Assembly (NCBI RefSeq): GCF_030272615.1
Contig: NC_081412.1
Location: 19,879,932-19,943,931 of the forward strand
DNA length: 64,000 bases
Reading direction: 5' to 3'
Source: Cryptomeria japonica
Lineage: Eukaryota; Streptophyta; Pinopsida; Cupressales; Cupressaceae
Shown in pieces: positions 22,979 to 35,904 of this stretch; positions within the stretch are counted from its first letter, which is position 1, and the number at the start of each line of letters is the position of its first letter. Under the pieces are notes generated by a model. It was not told where the DNA came from, made no database searches, and was given only the letters and a program-made list of their open reading frames with translations. Position numbers and translations under genes: made by a program.

Positions 22979-23433
22979 TGTTGATGGTGTTTTTATGCAC
23001 TATGCAATACAATAAAATATTGTATTCTATCCTCTCTTGAACAAAGACTCCCCAAATGCTAAGTTGTGTGATCAAATGGGACAACTCCAAGGTACTCGAA
23101 TGTAAGGTCTTGACGTGCTCTTCGATAGAATCAGTTGTTTGATGTGATATTGCTGGAATCACAAGGTGGACTTACATTCAATGCCTAAATACTTGAATAT
23201 CACTGGAACGTGGAATTTCACTTGATTTGAAAAAAAGGAAAAAGGATGAGGTTTGCGAAAGCTAATCTAACTCCTAAGAATGCAAGAGCAATGGACAATC
23301 TTTGGTGGAACTCAATTAAGCTTTTCTTTGACATGCAGCAAACGTCTCCACAAGGCTAGTGCAATCTTCTAGGGATAGCTAATGATATTCAAATCACCAC
23401 TACAAGGATAGATATCCTCAAGGTGAAGCATAT

Positions 23434-23923
23434 TGTTGGTGTAATTATTTATTCATGTTGGATATTAATACACCTTACTTAAGTTTACTTAGGATAATGC
23501 ATTTCATAGCAGTTTGGGTATGAGACATTTGGGTGTTTGTACCACATTGGGATAGTGTGTTGTAGGAGATTTCCACCTTTTATGGTGTGATCTTGTTATT
23601 ACTCTATCATATCCACATATTGTGGAGTGATAATTCCACCTTCAGTGGGTGATCCACCTCATGTGGAATATTATATTGTTTCTCCTACCTAACCCTACTT
23701 ATCCCTACCTACCCTTGTTTCTCATTGAGCCACATGTCATGTTTGTGTGCTCACATATCCATATAGCCTTGCCTATATAAGCAGGCTCATCTACATTGTA
23801 TTAAACAACTATTGAACAATTGATCATTCATCTATTGATGAGAATACAGTTTATTCTTGTCCTATATTTTGTCTCTCTATTTTGTACTTTTCATTGAGCT
23901 CTTGATCTTGGCAAAATCTCACA
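23434..23923 (+). mobile_element. 490-bp solo LTR nested in long LTR copy 3
   Basis: Begins TGTTGGTGTAATTATT and ends AATCTCACA, flanked by perfect CATAT duplications (23429-23433 and 23924-23928). TATATAAG is at 23774-23781 and is followed by a typical LTR leader. There is no internal region. Size and structure fit a copia-type LTR. Confidence 0.85.
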
Positions 23924-24170
23924 CATATCAATGAAGAAGAGACAACTGAAGTTAAGTTTTGGCTAATATGGATCTAGTTTACTATGCAAGGCACTCCACA
24001 ATTAGCAAAGTGTTAGTAGTATGGATGTACAAATTTCACCATTGATCATACACAAAGTTCTTCTATTCATCTATACAACATGAAATCAAACAAGAAGTAG
24101 AGACTATGCAAATTGTTGAATCAACATATGAATTTCACTATATCTTCAATGAAGTTTACATAGTTCTTAG

Positions 24171-24936
24171 TACCAAGGAAGCATTAATCGTTTGGGGAAT
24201 TAATCGGCAAAACAAAAGTAAGATTTTTTTTTTAAATCAGGAAAAAATCGAGAAAAAATCGGATATACAAAAAAACGTAAAAAACTGCAGAAAAACAATA
24301 AAAACTAATTCTTTTTAATATATTAGGGCATTTCCATACATACATACAGTATAAGAAATACATACATACATACAATATATAATTCTACTTACATATTGTA
24401 TAAGAAATAAGTAATAAGAAACACAGTAAGAATTATATAGTAGGAATTATATACTGTATATACTATATACAATTCTTACTGTATAATTCTTACAGTATAT
24501 ATACAATTATTTAGCAAAAAGACAGCTATTTATCAGAAATTAGATGGCTATACTATTGTACATACCTCAGAAAATGAAGTTGTCGGTAATGCCCTCTGTT
24601 GCGCGACCAAAAAACACCTTCTATTCGCTTCCCTTCGACTTCAACTTCGCCTCTTAACCCTTAGCCACGAGCTGAATGAGTAACCTTGAAAAAAGATGGC
24701 TATTTATCGAATTTTGCAAACATTTTAGGGTTTACGCGGCATTTATTTTTCGCAGGCTTTCGTGCAACGTAATTAATCACGTTTTTTTTTGCGATTAAAA
24801 CTGGAAAGAATCGTTGAAAATCAGCAAACAATCAGTCAACAATTTTTCCGATGTTTTGGGGGAATTAATCGGGAGCAGCGCCGATTGCCGATTAATCGGG
24901 AATAATTGGTATTTTTTCTCGACTATTGCTTCTTTG
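24171..24936. mobile_element. Non-autonomous hAT-like DNA transposon (766 bp)
   Basis: Near-matching 8-bp flanks, GTTCTTAG (24163-24170) and GTTCTTAC (24937-24944), interrupt sequence that is continuous in long LTR copy 1 (TGTAAAGAAC next to TTTCATTGAAG). Imperfect terminal inverted repeats, ACCAAGGAAGCATTAATCG on the left and ACCAAAGAAGCAATAGTCG inverted on the right, match 15 of 19. Subterminal ATTAATCGG motifs occur at both ends, as in hAT elements. There is no transposase. Exact ends are uncertain by about 3 bp. The middle has a TATA/GTATA-rich palindromic stretch (about 24335-24520). Confidence 0.6.
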
Positions 24937-26530
24937 GTTCTTACAATAATGTCTTGGCAAGAATCTTTGCCTTCTCTTCCTACTCTAACTATTTGCTTGC
25001 TATCTAACTATTTCTACTACTATTAACTCATAACCTTCACAAATGAAAGAGTGGAACCTTATATAGTGCTCTCATTACAATTGAGTGGCTCAAATCGATT
25101 CACAATCAATGGCCAAGATCAAAAGATAGAAACCCTAATTATGGTTAGTTACACCCATTACAAAGCATCGAATGCTTGACCAATGATAAATTTACAAAAT
25201 ATAGGACACGTCCTTCTTTGAATAATTGACCAATAGAAGATGACGATAGGTGCATCGAACTTTGTGCCCATGTGGTAGTTATTGTCTTATTAGATAAGTT
25301 AGGTTCATTGAATCTGGACGCCTTATCATGGACTGACGTGATTGGATAAATGATGACTAGGTGCCACCTCAACTTGATTGATCTTTGTAATTCATCACAA
25401 GTTGTAAATGAATGAGGCATGTCTCTTCTTGATCATTTCACCCTTCATCTTCTTGTTTGGGAATTCCGCCTTAGTGCTACTTGTGATGCTTATGCTTGAT
25501 CCTTCCTTCTTGGCTTGAATGCATTGATCTTACTCCTTGTATGATCTTGTGAAATCCTTTTCCTTCGAGCAGCTTCCTTGCATGAGCCTGAGACTTGAAG
25601 TTCTGCAATGTCATCCTTGGGCTCTTGTCTTTGCTTATGTGGTGAAATCTTGATGTTGTATGTGAGCTGATAAGTCCTCATCTTGGAGCTGGTCCTCATT
25701 ACTCGTTGCTTTGCATTTTCATCGTACTTGCATCAAACCTAGAGGCAAACATAACTTGAATCAAAACATTGTAAAAAGTACTTAACCAAGCTTTTCCACT
25801 ACCTTCTCTAAATCTGGAAATGAATTTCTGATCATGGAAACATCTGATTTTAAGTCTGACTTCGTGTAAAGATCCTAAAATGAGCCTATTTCACACCTGC
25901 GAATTTCTTCAAAACAGATTGAGAACTTTACTTTGGTTGCTTCTTGACAAAATCGCCCTTCTAAATGAATGCGCTTCTGATCCATGACTGGAGTTTGCAA
26001 GGTTGCTGATGTGGATTTGATAATTTCACTTCCAGAATTCACTGGTCCAAAAGTTCACTTGCTGTAGATAGTGATCAATTTGATGTCCTGAATGTCTTTG
26101 CCTTAGTCCTAGTCAAATTGCCCTTCAAAAATGAATTCATTGTCCATGCTTGCAATGATGACCTTGGAAATACTTGATCAGAATTAAAATCGCTGTCCTT
26201 GAAGACAAATTCGCTGTAAAAGATGATCAATTCAGATCACTCTAATGACTTTGCTTTGTCTTTGATCAAAATCGCCTTGCTTAGGGGATGAATTCGCTGT
26301 ATGAAACAAAGGATCGCCGCCTCCAATGGGAAATTGTTTTAGTTTGATCAAATGAAATGATCAAACTTCCCTTTATAGGCCATCAAATGCGTTTGGTAAC
26401 TCATCACGAGGCCGACCTCATTAAATGTTTTGCAATAAGACTTAAAGGCTGACTTGGTTTATCTAAATTTACATTTAAATCAAACGTTTTTCTTTCTTTA
26501 AATCATGGGTCCCATTCAAACATATTTCCT

Positions 26531-27200
26531 TAAGGCACAGATCTAAGGAGGCAAAGACTGAGCGCAATTCCTTAAGGCCCACATCTTGGGGGGCAAAGGC
26601 TGAGCACAATTCCTTAAGGCGCTGATTTGACATGGCAATGACTAAGCTTCAAGGCTTAAGGCACACATCTAACATGGCAATGACAGAGCTACAAAGCTTA
26701 AGGCGCACTTCCAGCATGGCAAAGGAAATCCTTTTATTTCTTAAGGTGCATATCCAAGGGGTCAAAGGAAATAATGCAATCCTGAAGGCGCACATTTGGG
26801 GGGTCAAAGGAAGTGCCTCTTCATTGATTTAAAATGCAATCGCCCAACTTGCTGATCTTGTTCAGCAAATAAAATCCTTAAGCCACTGATTGGGGAGAGA
26901 AAAGGAAGTGGCTAAAAGACGTTAAGTTCATGGATTTGCTTATATACTTGAAGTAGCCAATCTCCTCCTTCACTCAATATCACTTGATCTTAGCAGCATC
27001 CTTGTCAAACGATGATGATTTTCATTCAAAAGTATTGTTGTGCAAGACTAGGGCAAGGAAGTGTCCAAAGTGTTTAAGGCACACTTTCAAGGCAGCAATG
27101 ACCGAGCTTGGATGCTTAAGGTGCACATTTGGATGGCCAATGACCGAGCTGGATGCTTAAGGTGCACATTTGCGGGGTCAATGACCGAGCGTGAAAGTGC
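26531..27200 (+). repeat. ~42-bp CTTAAGGYGCACAT repeats in long LTR copy 3
   Basis: Two clusters (about 26531-26810 and 27078-27195) of units starting CTTAAGG(C/T)(A/G)CACAT and ending GCAATGACnGAGC, spaced about 40-44 bp. The clusters lie on either side of the LTR TATA box. A short open frame at 26632-26832 encodes the repeat and is not taken as a gene. Confidence 0.8.
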
Positions 27201-27442
27201 AAACTTAGAATGCCAATCCTCCAAAAGAGACTTGCCTTAGCCAAATTTCAAGACTTCATTTCCATTAGAGCGAGCAAAGATGTGAATCATTCATTGACTG
27301 ACCTCGCTTCATCTAGAGAGGGAGACTTGACTTGATTATGTCCTGGCCACTTAAGATGCTACACTTCTTACAAGTGAAAGGCTAATAGCTAAAAGACTCT
27401 ACAACTATCCTAGAAAGCAGAATGTGTGAAATGGTGACAACA

Positions 27443-28007
27443 CTGCCCTGCAGCATTTGGTAAATGTTCTATTTTAGGATTTTCTGCTTTTGAATTTAAA
27501 AAAAAGATGCCTAGAATCGCCTTGGAATCCCTCTGCAGACGCCAATTCATGGGCAGAATCGTGCAGGGGCAGAAGTTGTTTGGAAAAAACGTTTCACCAG
27601 GAAAAATGCAGAACCCTAGTTGATTTTACAAACATTTCGGGAGATATTCCGATTCCAGGATGTTTCATACCTGGAATAGGTGGGTAAATCTGCCAATTCA
27701 GCAACATTGATCTAATTACTACACCTATGCTGCCAAACCACTCACTCGGACACAGATTATAAAAGGGGGCATTACAAAATGCATTTGAATTGGGATTTGA
27801 ACTGTGATACCCATTCCAAACATGGAGTAAACTGCCATTTGAGTCATGGTGGCAATGGTGGGCATGGAATCTTTTCATCAGACGTCATCTTTCATTAAAG
27901 CATCCAGCCAAATAAATTCACAGCTGAGTCAGCAATATTGAGGTTTCTGATTCTTTCTCGACAAGAAAATATCATGGTTTTAGAGAGAAAAAAAATGTAT
28001 TAGGAGC
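27443..28007. other. Spacer between two long solo LTRs
   Basis: 560 bp of unclassified sequence. Short frames on both strands show no recognisable domain. It includes the GGAGC duplication (28003-28007) of the next LTR. Confidence 0.6.
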
Positions 28008-28209
28008 TGTTGTGACATTTTCACACATTGCCCCATTGCAAATGGGGACCCCCACTTTTTTTTGCTTTGCTTTAGGTTTAGTCGTCTTTTAGCTTGGTCC
28101 TAGTTGTTAATCTTTGCTTATGGGAAGAGGTTGGTTTTGTTGGTCCGAGATTGAGGAGAGTTGCAAAAGTTGTCAAATTGTCAAATGTTGTCAAGAAAGA
28201 TGTCAAGGT

Positions 28210-29460
28210 AAGTGAAACTACCTAGTTTCCTCCTAGGGCTTGTTTTTCCACTCTTTGAAATTGAGTGAATTATCAAGTGTAATTAAAGGAAAGGAAGTGA
28301 AAGTGGAATCTTCCTCCTAAGGGTCAATTTTCCACTCTAAGTGAAAATTTACAAGTGAGAAGAGAAATCTTCCTAATTTCCTCCTAGGTGTCGATTTTCC
28401 ACTCATGGGAGATGAATTGAGGTAAGTTAAATAAATGGAAGGTTGAGAGGGAAGAATGGAAATTTCCTCCTACCACTCAAAATTCCACCCCTTTCTTGTA
28501 GTTGAATTTCCACCCTTCCTTGTAGTGGTCAAATTTCCACCCTTCCTTGTACCCATCGAATCTCCACTCCTGGAGATCAAATGTTAAATGAAAAATGAAA
28601 AATAAGTGGGATCTTCCTTGTCAGGGTCGTTTTTCCACCCTTTGAAATTGAATGAAAAATCAGGTATAATTGAAGAAAAATAATTGAAAATTGTAAATTT
28701 CCTCGTGGAGGTCAATTTTCCACTCTAAGGGAAAATTTGCAAGGCAAAATTAGGTGAAAGAGTGGAATTTCCTTGTAGACCACGAAATTCCACCCTTTGT
28801 TTGAATATGAAATTTCTTTGTGTGGTTCAATTTTCCACTCTCCAAGCAAATTGATGAACAAATGCAAGTAAATTGGAACGAAGAAGGATGAAAAACAAGG
28901 AAATAAAAATCTTCCTTCTATGTAGCGAATTTCCACCCTTCCTTGTCTAGTGCAATTTTCCACTCAACGTCTTGGTGCTTAGTGAATGATCACAAGGAGG
29001 CTAGGCGTGGAACTTGTTCCCTTAATATCAAAATTTCCTCCTCATGTTCGAATTTCCACCCTTTTTGGCCATGTTTACAAATCAAAAGGAAAACTTCCTA
29101 GTTTCCTTGTAGTGGTCAAATTGCCAACCTTCCTTGTAGTGGTTTAATTTTCACCCTTCCATGTGCATATCAAATTTCCACCCTTCCTTGTAGGGGTCAT
29201 TTTTCAACCCTTTGACAAGTTGGAAATCTAAACTTCCTAGTTTCCTTGTAGTGATCGAATTTCCACCCTTTCTCGTGCATATCAATTTTCCACCCTTGGT
29301 TTCAATTTGAATGATGATTAAGGAAGTCAGGTTTTGTTTGGTAAATTAAGTTTCCTGCATGGTGTGAATTCCCACTTCATTGGTGATGAATTTTCAAGAA
29401 CTAAAATTTCCTCCTCATGATTGAATTTCCACCCTTTGGTGTTGAGTCTGAATTTCAATG
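28210..29460 (+). repeat. TTTCCACCCTTCCTTGTAG repeats in long LTR copy 2
   Basis: More than twenty irregular units built on AATTTCCACCCTT with TTCCT(C/T)(C/G)TAG between them, filling the part of the LTR upstream of its TATA box. Confidence 0.85.
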
Positions 29461-29538
29461 GAATTATTGGTAAATTGTGAAATAAAAGAAGTAAGTTGGC
29501 TTAAATAGAGAGATGTGCGATTCATGTTTGGAGAGGCA

Positions 29539-29546
29539 TATATAAT
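29539..29546 (+). promoter_or_regulatory. Putative TATA box of long LTR copy 2
   Basis: TATATAAT, GC-flanked on its 3' side (GGGGG), 1.53 kb into the LTR and just after the minisatellite. The equivalent sites are TATAAAG 10981-10987 (copy 1) and TATATAAG 26939-26946 on the minus strand (copy 3). Confidence 0.5.
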
Positions 29547-32395
29547 GGGGGTGCATACAAAGCATTCATCATCAAATTCAATTCATTTCAAGAGGCAGAA
29601 TTTGCATAAGAGCAGAGCAGAGCTAGCATTTTAATGCCAAGGCGAATTATGTTGAGGAATGAGCATTCAACTCTTTACTTAAATCGTCCAAGACAATTTG
29701 AATTCAAAGAGATATAAGGCCGACCTGGCAAAGAAAGGAAAACAATATAATATTTGCAAAGTAAAACGTGTGAGCAAATGCATAGGACAGCCGGCTTCAA
29801 AGAGGAGAAAGCATTTTCGAGTGTGTTTAGAGAGAGATTTAAATGGAAACAAATTTAATAATATCCTTGGCCGACTCAGCAAGATGTAGGGTGAGTATTG
29901 AGTGAAGTATGAGGAAGAACTTACAAACTTATTTCACAATTCAAAAACACAAACATTCTGCCACAAATAATTCAGAAGAAGAGCAGAAAAGATAAGTGCA
30001 GAAGCAGACCATAAGGGGAGTGAGGAGAGGGTGCAAATTAGACAAGAGAGGTTGAAGCAGAATACAAGAAGAGGTCAATTTGGATCAGACTGTAGGCGAG
30101 GTAAAAAGACCAGATATCTGACTATGTGTTGGGAGAAACAAATCCATTTCTTTCAGACCTGAATCATTTCCAATCAGCACTCTAAGCATTGTTTCAGATC
30201 GACACTTCCATTTCCAGAATTCTCTAATCTATAAGTAACATTTCAGAGGAAAAAATCAGACATAATTGGAGATCATTATTTCTGGAAGATATTGTGCAAA
30301 GGAAATGATACATGAAGAGAGATACCTCAGCTACATGGAGATGAAAGTGCAAAAGAACAAAGTCAGGACATCAAAACATGACAAGGATTTACAGAATGAA
30401 CATGAAGGACTCCACCAACTGGAAGAATTCAACAATCCAACCTGAAAATTAGAGATCATATCAGATTAGGAGGGTGTGTAAAAGTTACTTATCATATGTG
30501 TTTGATACCATCTTTGTTTTGATTTGCAGATACAAGAAAATGATGCAAATTGCAAACAACATCTTGAAAGAGTTAAAGAAGGAGGATTGCAAGACTGACA
30601 TCACCATGCAATTTCAAGAGGAAGACTTCATCAGCAAGAACAAGGATTCCTAGGATGAAGGCATCAAGATCCACAGGTTCAAGGGATTCTACATCAAATC
30701 TAAGATCAAGGAAATGGGTGGGAGGATGACTCCACAATGCACAGATTGCTCTATATTGAAGGAATTCAATTATGTGAAGGGAGGACTTAACATCAACATC
30801 AAGACTTCAAGAAATGGAGGGGATCAACATATACACTTCATTCTTTCAATATTGCGATACAAAGAGGAGACAAGTCCAAAGACCTTCAAAATGAGAGTTC
30901 AAAGAGGAAAAACATGAGCAAATCTTGAATTTCCTTCAAGAAATCCAAGAATAGCAATCAGTATGGCAGGGAGTGGTCAATAAAGATTATGTCACAGTGG
31001 GGAACTCTACATCAGACCTAGGCCACATGAAAGACATCAATTACACATGGAAGGTACCCAACATGATGGTGAGGAATTCAAGACTAAGCGAAGATCAATG
31101 CAAGGCATTCAAGATGCAATACTACATAGGCATAGGGTCCCCAAGCAAGAAGATAAACCTGTACAAAAGGATCAAGCGTAGGCATAAGGGAGATATGGTC
31201 AAGGAATTCAAACCTAAGTATCACAAAGACAAGACAAGGTATACATCAAATATCATCTAGGTGAAAGGCATCACAAGGAGGTGAATCCCTGAACATCAGG
31301 AAGATGGAAAATGCAAATGTGATCAAGCAGATAGTTTCAAGAGAGTTAATCAAAGCTAGAAAATTAGCTTGATCAAGCTAAGATGATACAATTTGGGAAT
31401 ATGTCCCATTACCTTCATCATATTGAGAGCTAGTGCTCGATCACATATGCTGTGTGATGATCGACATGGCAAGCTGAGGTGACATCCTACTCATCATCTA
31501 CCCAATCACATCATTCCAAGTCAAAGCGCCTAGATTCATTGAACTTGATTCATCTAAGGGAACTTGTGACACATGGCATTGCATTGGAGTTTGTTCAACA
31601 AATCTAACCTCAATTCCTCTTGGTGCATATTCAAAGAAGGACATTTGTCCCAAATCTTGCAATGATCTCATTGGTCAAGAGAGTTAATTGTAACAAACCT
31701 TAATTAGGGTTTCATAGTTGAATCTAGGCCGTTGATTTGAAAATCAATCTGAGCCTTCAAAATGTAATGAGACCTCTATAAAAGGCTTGCCCTTCTCATT
31801 TGTAAAGGTTAATAGTTCATAAATAGTTAGTAGTAGTAGTAGTAGAGTAGGAGGAGGAAGCTTGAAATTGTTGCCAAGACTTGTGGAAATAAATACTTTA
31901 TTTCATTGAAATTATCATGGATCTTTGTGTTGTTTCTACATTTGCATGGTTTCTTGTTACTTCTCAAAGTTAATTAGAGTTCACTCATTATGGTGGATGT
32001 TTATGAAGATATTATGATGAATTCCTTGGTTCATACTTTTTGTGGTTTGCTGATTGTAAGCTACAGTGCAAATTTAGCTTGAGCCTAATCATTGTGCTAA
32101 GTTCGATTGTGGATACTTGTTCAAGTTGTGCTAGCATTGGGTATTTGGGTAATGTATTTGAAGTACGAAAATCTTCCATTTCCCTAGAAGATCGCATCAA
32201 TTTTGTGTAGTTCTTGTCATCATAGCAAAGCAAAGCTTGGTTTGAGGGAATTTGTATATCTAAGTATCATCCATTGTCATCATTGTTCTTAGGATTAGAT
32301 CAGATCTCTAGACCCTTCATGTCTTTTGCCTTTTATTTTCCAAGCAGATAAGTTAATTTTCACGTTCCATGTGTTCATAAACGTAAGTCCCCTTG

Positions 32396-32720
32396 TGATT
32401 CCAGCAAATCACATCATAAACACTGAGTCTATCCACAACATTTAAAGTCACATAGTTCGCATTGTAAACCTTGGAGTTGCTTGGACTTTTCTTTGATTTA
32501 TGACTTTGATTCCAGCAAATCACATCATAAACACTGAGTCTATCCACAGCATTTAAAGTCGCATAGTTCGCATTGTAAACCTTGGAGTTGCTTGGACTTT
32601 GCTTTGATTTATGACTTTGATTCCAGCAAATCACATCATAAACACTGAGTCTATCCACAGCATTTAAAGTCGCATAGTTCGCATTGTAAAACTTGGAGTT
32701 GCTTTGATTGATGACTTTGT
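32396..32720 (+). repeat. Three 111-bp tandem units near the end of long LTR copy 2
   Basis: Units start TGATTCCAGCAAATCACATC at 32396, 32507 and 32618; the last is incomplete. Copy 1 has one unit at the same place (about 14745). The period is divisible by three, which explains a 124-codon minus-strand frame over it. Confidence 0.9.
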
Positions 32721-32812
32721 TTAGCATTCAAAGTTTCTTTGTTCAAGAGAGGATAGAATACCTTGGTATTTTATTCTGTGTTCGAGGTGCATAAAAACAC
32801 ATCAACAGGAGC

Positions 32813-35337
32813 TTCTGTATTTAATGTTAATTTTTTTCCAACAGTGTTCTATGCTTTTGGAATTTCTTCCTGCCAGTTAAAAAGCTATAGATGCATAGCT
32901 CAAGGAAAATTCCATGAATGAAATAAATCATTTCAGAATATAAAGACAACAAATTTGGCAGCAGAACGAATAGATTTACAGAGCATGTTATCTGGAGGTG
33001 AAGTTATTCTGTCTTTTGTGGACAAGGTGTGTGCAAAATGAGGTGAATTCTTATATATGTAAGCCAGGACAAATGATGGTTGGAAGCAGTTGGGAAGCAG
33101 TGGCAGGCGGCATAGGACGATCTCTGGCACGTGTCATTGACTTATGCCTTATTGGATGTGTGTTCGAATTCTATGCACAGTTTTCTGAAATTTCTTATGT
33201 ATCTGCCAGATTTTATTCCTGTCAGAGTCAACGGAAAACCTGTCAAGCTTATGAAGAATTGCAACTGGTGGAAATGCAAGGTTTTCCAATGTCTAGCTAG
33301 TTTACTGGCACTAACAAATCTCTCGCAACCATTCTCCCACCAACCAAAACCTATCAGATGATAATGGAACTGCTTTAATTATTTTTATTTATTTATTCAT
33401 TATTTAACTGGAAACTTTTGTTTGTGCTTTGTTTCAGATAAATTATTAACCTCAATTTCTTAGTTATATCTGCCCCATGATCAGAGTAGTGCATAGAAAC
33501 TATAAAAAGGGAGATCCTAATTCTGTTTGCTTCTTAGTATATGCTATTTTATAGCCAGATTCTTGTATAGGTGGATTGAGCATCTGATTTTAATATGTGG
33601 CACATTAGCTTTGTGGGTGTCACTTTAATTTGGTGGCACCATTGATGCTGAATTCTATGTTTTATGTGTCGACATGGAGCCCTATGCAGGATGGTAGACA
33701 CAGACTACACCACTTGTCAAGGAGTGGGAATATTTTCCCAGCAATATCTAACAGTTAGCAGGACTGATGAATATTCACTGTTGAAGCCCCAGCTAACTAA
33801 GACTATCGGCTTAAGACAATAACCCATGTGAACGTCCCTCAATTTCATATAACCATTCATGAACCACAGTTAGACCTTTTAACCCAAGAAAACGGACAAT
33901 TAAATTTCAAAAATTCTCAAGAGTAGGTGATGAAAATTTAAGGTTTGATTCTTTATGCTAATCCACAATGTATGGCTATTTCTTGTTGTCCCTGACTATA
34001 GCAGAGGACTGTAGTTTTCACAAAAACTATATGATTATACATTGATATTCATGCATGGAAAAAATTATTCAGTTTACCAAAGTTGTGTATTTATTAATAT
34101 TTAAGTTTGCATTTCTTACTTTTTCCTATTGGCGCAGAGTAATTTTTCTGTGTAAATTTTCCATTTTCGGATTTGTAAAATCAAATAAAACTGCCAATGT
34201 ATGTAATGTAAAACAATCACCTCCCCCTCCCCAGCTGTCACCCATCTGAACATGTGAATTGCATGCCTATGTGTTTATTACCTGCAGTGGCCACATAAAA
34301 TACTTAAGTAAAATGCTGTGTAAACAGTGAGAAATCAACGTAGCAGTAGATAAGAACAAAGAAAGCACGTATGTGCTATCTTGAGCTCTTTGATTTTATA
34401 TTTATTAGCAGCAGGCATGCACAGGCCAACTTCAAGACCACCCTTACTCTGCTAAACAATCAACTACTGCCCAGGATTTGCATGGTTATGGAGTATGGAT
34501 AATGACAAGAATGTTCTGTTTTTTAGGATTTTGCAGAGGTGATTCCAGAACATCAATCTTCTCTATTTCTTTCATTTATCATGTAAGTGATGCTTTGTTA
34601 TGGTATGTGCAGTAGGAATTGTATTAGAGGTAAATCTGTTCTTATTTCAGATTCACTTTGTGCTGAAGCAGCCTTGCTCACTGTAGAGTGTGAGGTATAG
34701 TCTATTTTAGGAGTATACCTACTTTAACATTCTCAAAATGTATCCCTTCTAAATATATTAACAAGCGATGTGATACATTTTCAGGTTGAAGGTCATAGTA
34801 TTTATGTATTTGTGATGCTGGTTGATGGCATTCAATATAATTAAGAACTTGGCAGAAGCCTCAACCTATCCATTTGAATCAGACAGAGCATTTTAGGTAA
34901 GTGACTAATTTCTTCTAAGTTTTGCCACCGTTTAGCTAGTTTTCAGATCAAATTATACCATATTTTAGCTAGGTGAAAATACACATAATTATGTCTATGA
35001 TCATTTGCTTGGTCCTGAATTTAACGGCATGCTTTCTGCTTTGTTTTGTAGTTTTAGTAAGTTGAAAGGAGACATGAAGGGAAGAGAGGTATGCGGGGAG
35101 GAAACAATTGCATTGAAAAACAATGAACATTTTTCAAGCACAAAAGCATTTCCAATTCTTATTCTTGAAAGACACTGATGTGCTGCCACTTGAACAGAAC
35201 AATGGGTTTACGAAAAAATGAACTTTATGTTGGATTTCTTAAGTTCCTAATACAATGTGAATGGATGTTAAGAAAATTCAAGTTTATGTTGCACTTTGAT
35301 GTTTAGTATATGTTTGATTTAAGAACATTATTTTCAA
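32813..35337. other. Spacer without recognised genes
   Basis: A less repetitive, AT-rich stretch. Short frames (for example 32998-33300 and 33131-33361 on the plus strand) have no domain I recognise. It may contain introns of the pseudogene that follows, but no upstream exon was identified. Confidence 0.6.
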
Positions 35338-35904
35338 GGGATCTTCATGTTGCTGCCACATATAGAGGTGGATGCAATAATTGAGGTTTGATATGGAACC
35401 AGTGGCCAAGAATAAGGCTACATCCATAAACATAGTCCAGCATACTTACTGAGACCTTGCAGGCCATAACAGTGGAATAGACAATCTTAGACATATTGTG
35501 AAAATATGAGCTTCACATTATACTCCTACTGATAAGGCCCTTATCCCTGCAGCACAGATCTTGATTGTGAAAGTTATTCCTTTGAACTTTACCAAAGAAG
35601 TTACTACTGCAAGCAGGATAAATCAGCTTTCTGTGGGATATGATCATAACTATTTTCTTGATGGTACAGAGAAATTTAAGAATGGTCTGCGACCAGCTGC
35701 AAGAATGAAACAGGAGCATAGTAAGAGAACGTTGAAGATGTGGACACCAAGTAGGCAGTTTTATACCACCAATACTCTCAATATAAGTGGGTGCAAAGGA
35801 GGGGCAGTCTACAAGGAACATTTTGGGTTGTGTATGGATACTCAAAGACTTTCCTAATGCAGTCAATCAACCAAACTTCCCCCCTGAAATTGTGTATCCA
35901 GATC

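Larger units (their letters stand above)
22979..27442 (-). mobile_element. Solo long LTR (family L, copy 3) with two nested insertions
   Basis: On the minus strand it starts TGTTGTCACCATTTCACACATT (first 20 of these bases resemble copy 2, TGTTGTGACATTTTCACACA) and ends GGTGTTTTTATGC inverted, i.e. ...CATCAACA. The interior aligns with copy 1 on both sides of the insertions (TTCATTGAAG, AACCCTAATTAGGGTTTC blocks). Minus-strand TATATAAG is at 26939-26946. Flanks CTATC (22974-22978) and CTGCC (27443-27447) match at 3 of 5 positions, both differences being transitions. Without the insertions it is about 3.2 kb. No PBS or coding region adjoins it. Confidence 0.8.
28008..32807 (+). mobile_element. 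4.8-kb solo LTR (family L, copy 2)
   Basis: Starts TGTTGTGACATTTTCACAC and ends AACACATCAACA, with perfect 5-bp duplications GGAGC at 28003-28007 and 32808-32812. TATATAAT is at 29539-29546. Several short open frames follow, none with a recognisable domain. No PBS, gag-pol or polypurine tract is present, so it is a solo LTR; 4.8 kb is very long for an LTR. AACC(C/T)TAATTAGGGTTT and the final ~450 bp are shared with copies 1 and 3. Confidence 0.88.

Noticed and set aside
32396-32720. CRISPR-like array of regular repeats
   Set aside because: Whole 111-bp units are repeated with no unique spacers, in a plant LTR.
32353-32727. 124-codon minus-strand protein
   Set aside because: Encoded entirely by the 111-bp tandem units of an LTR.
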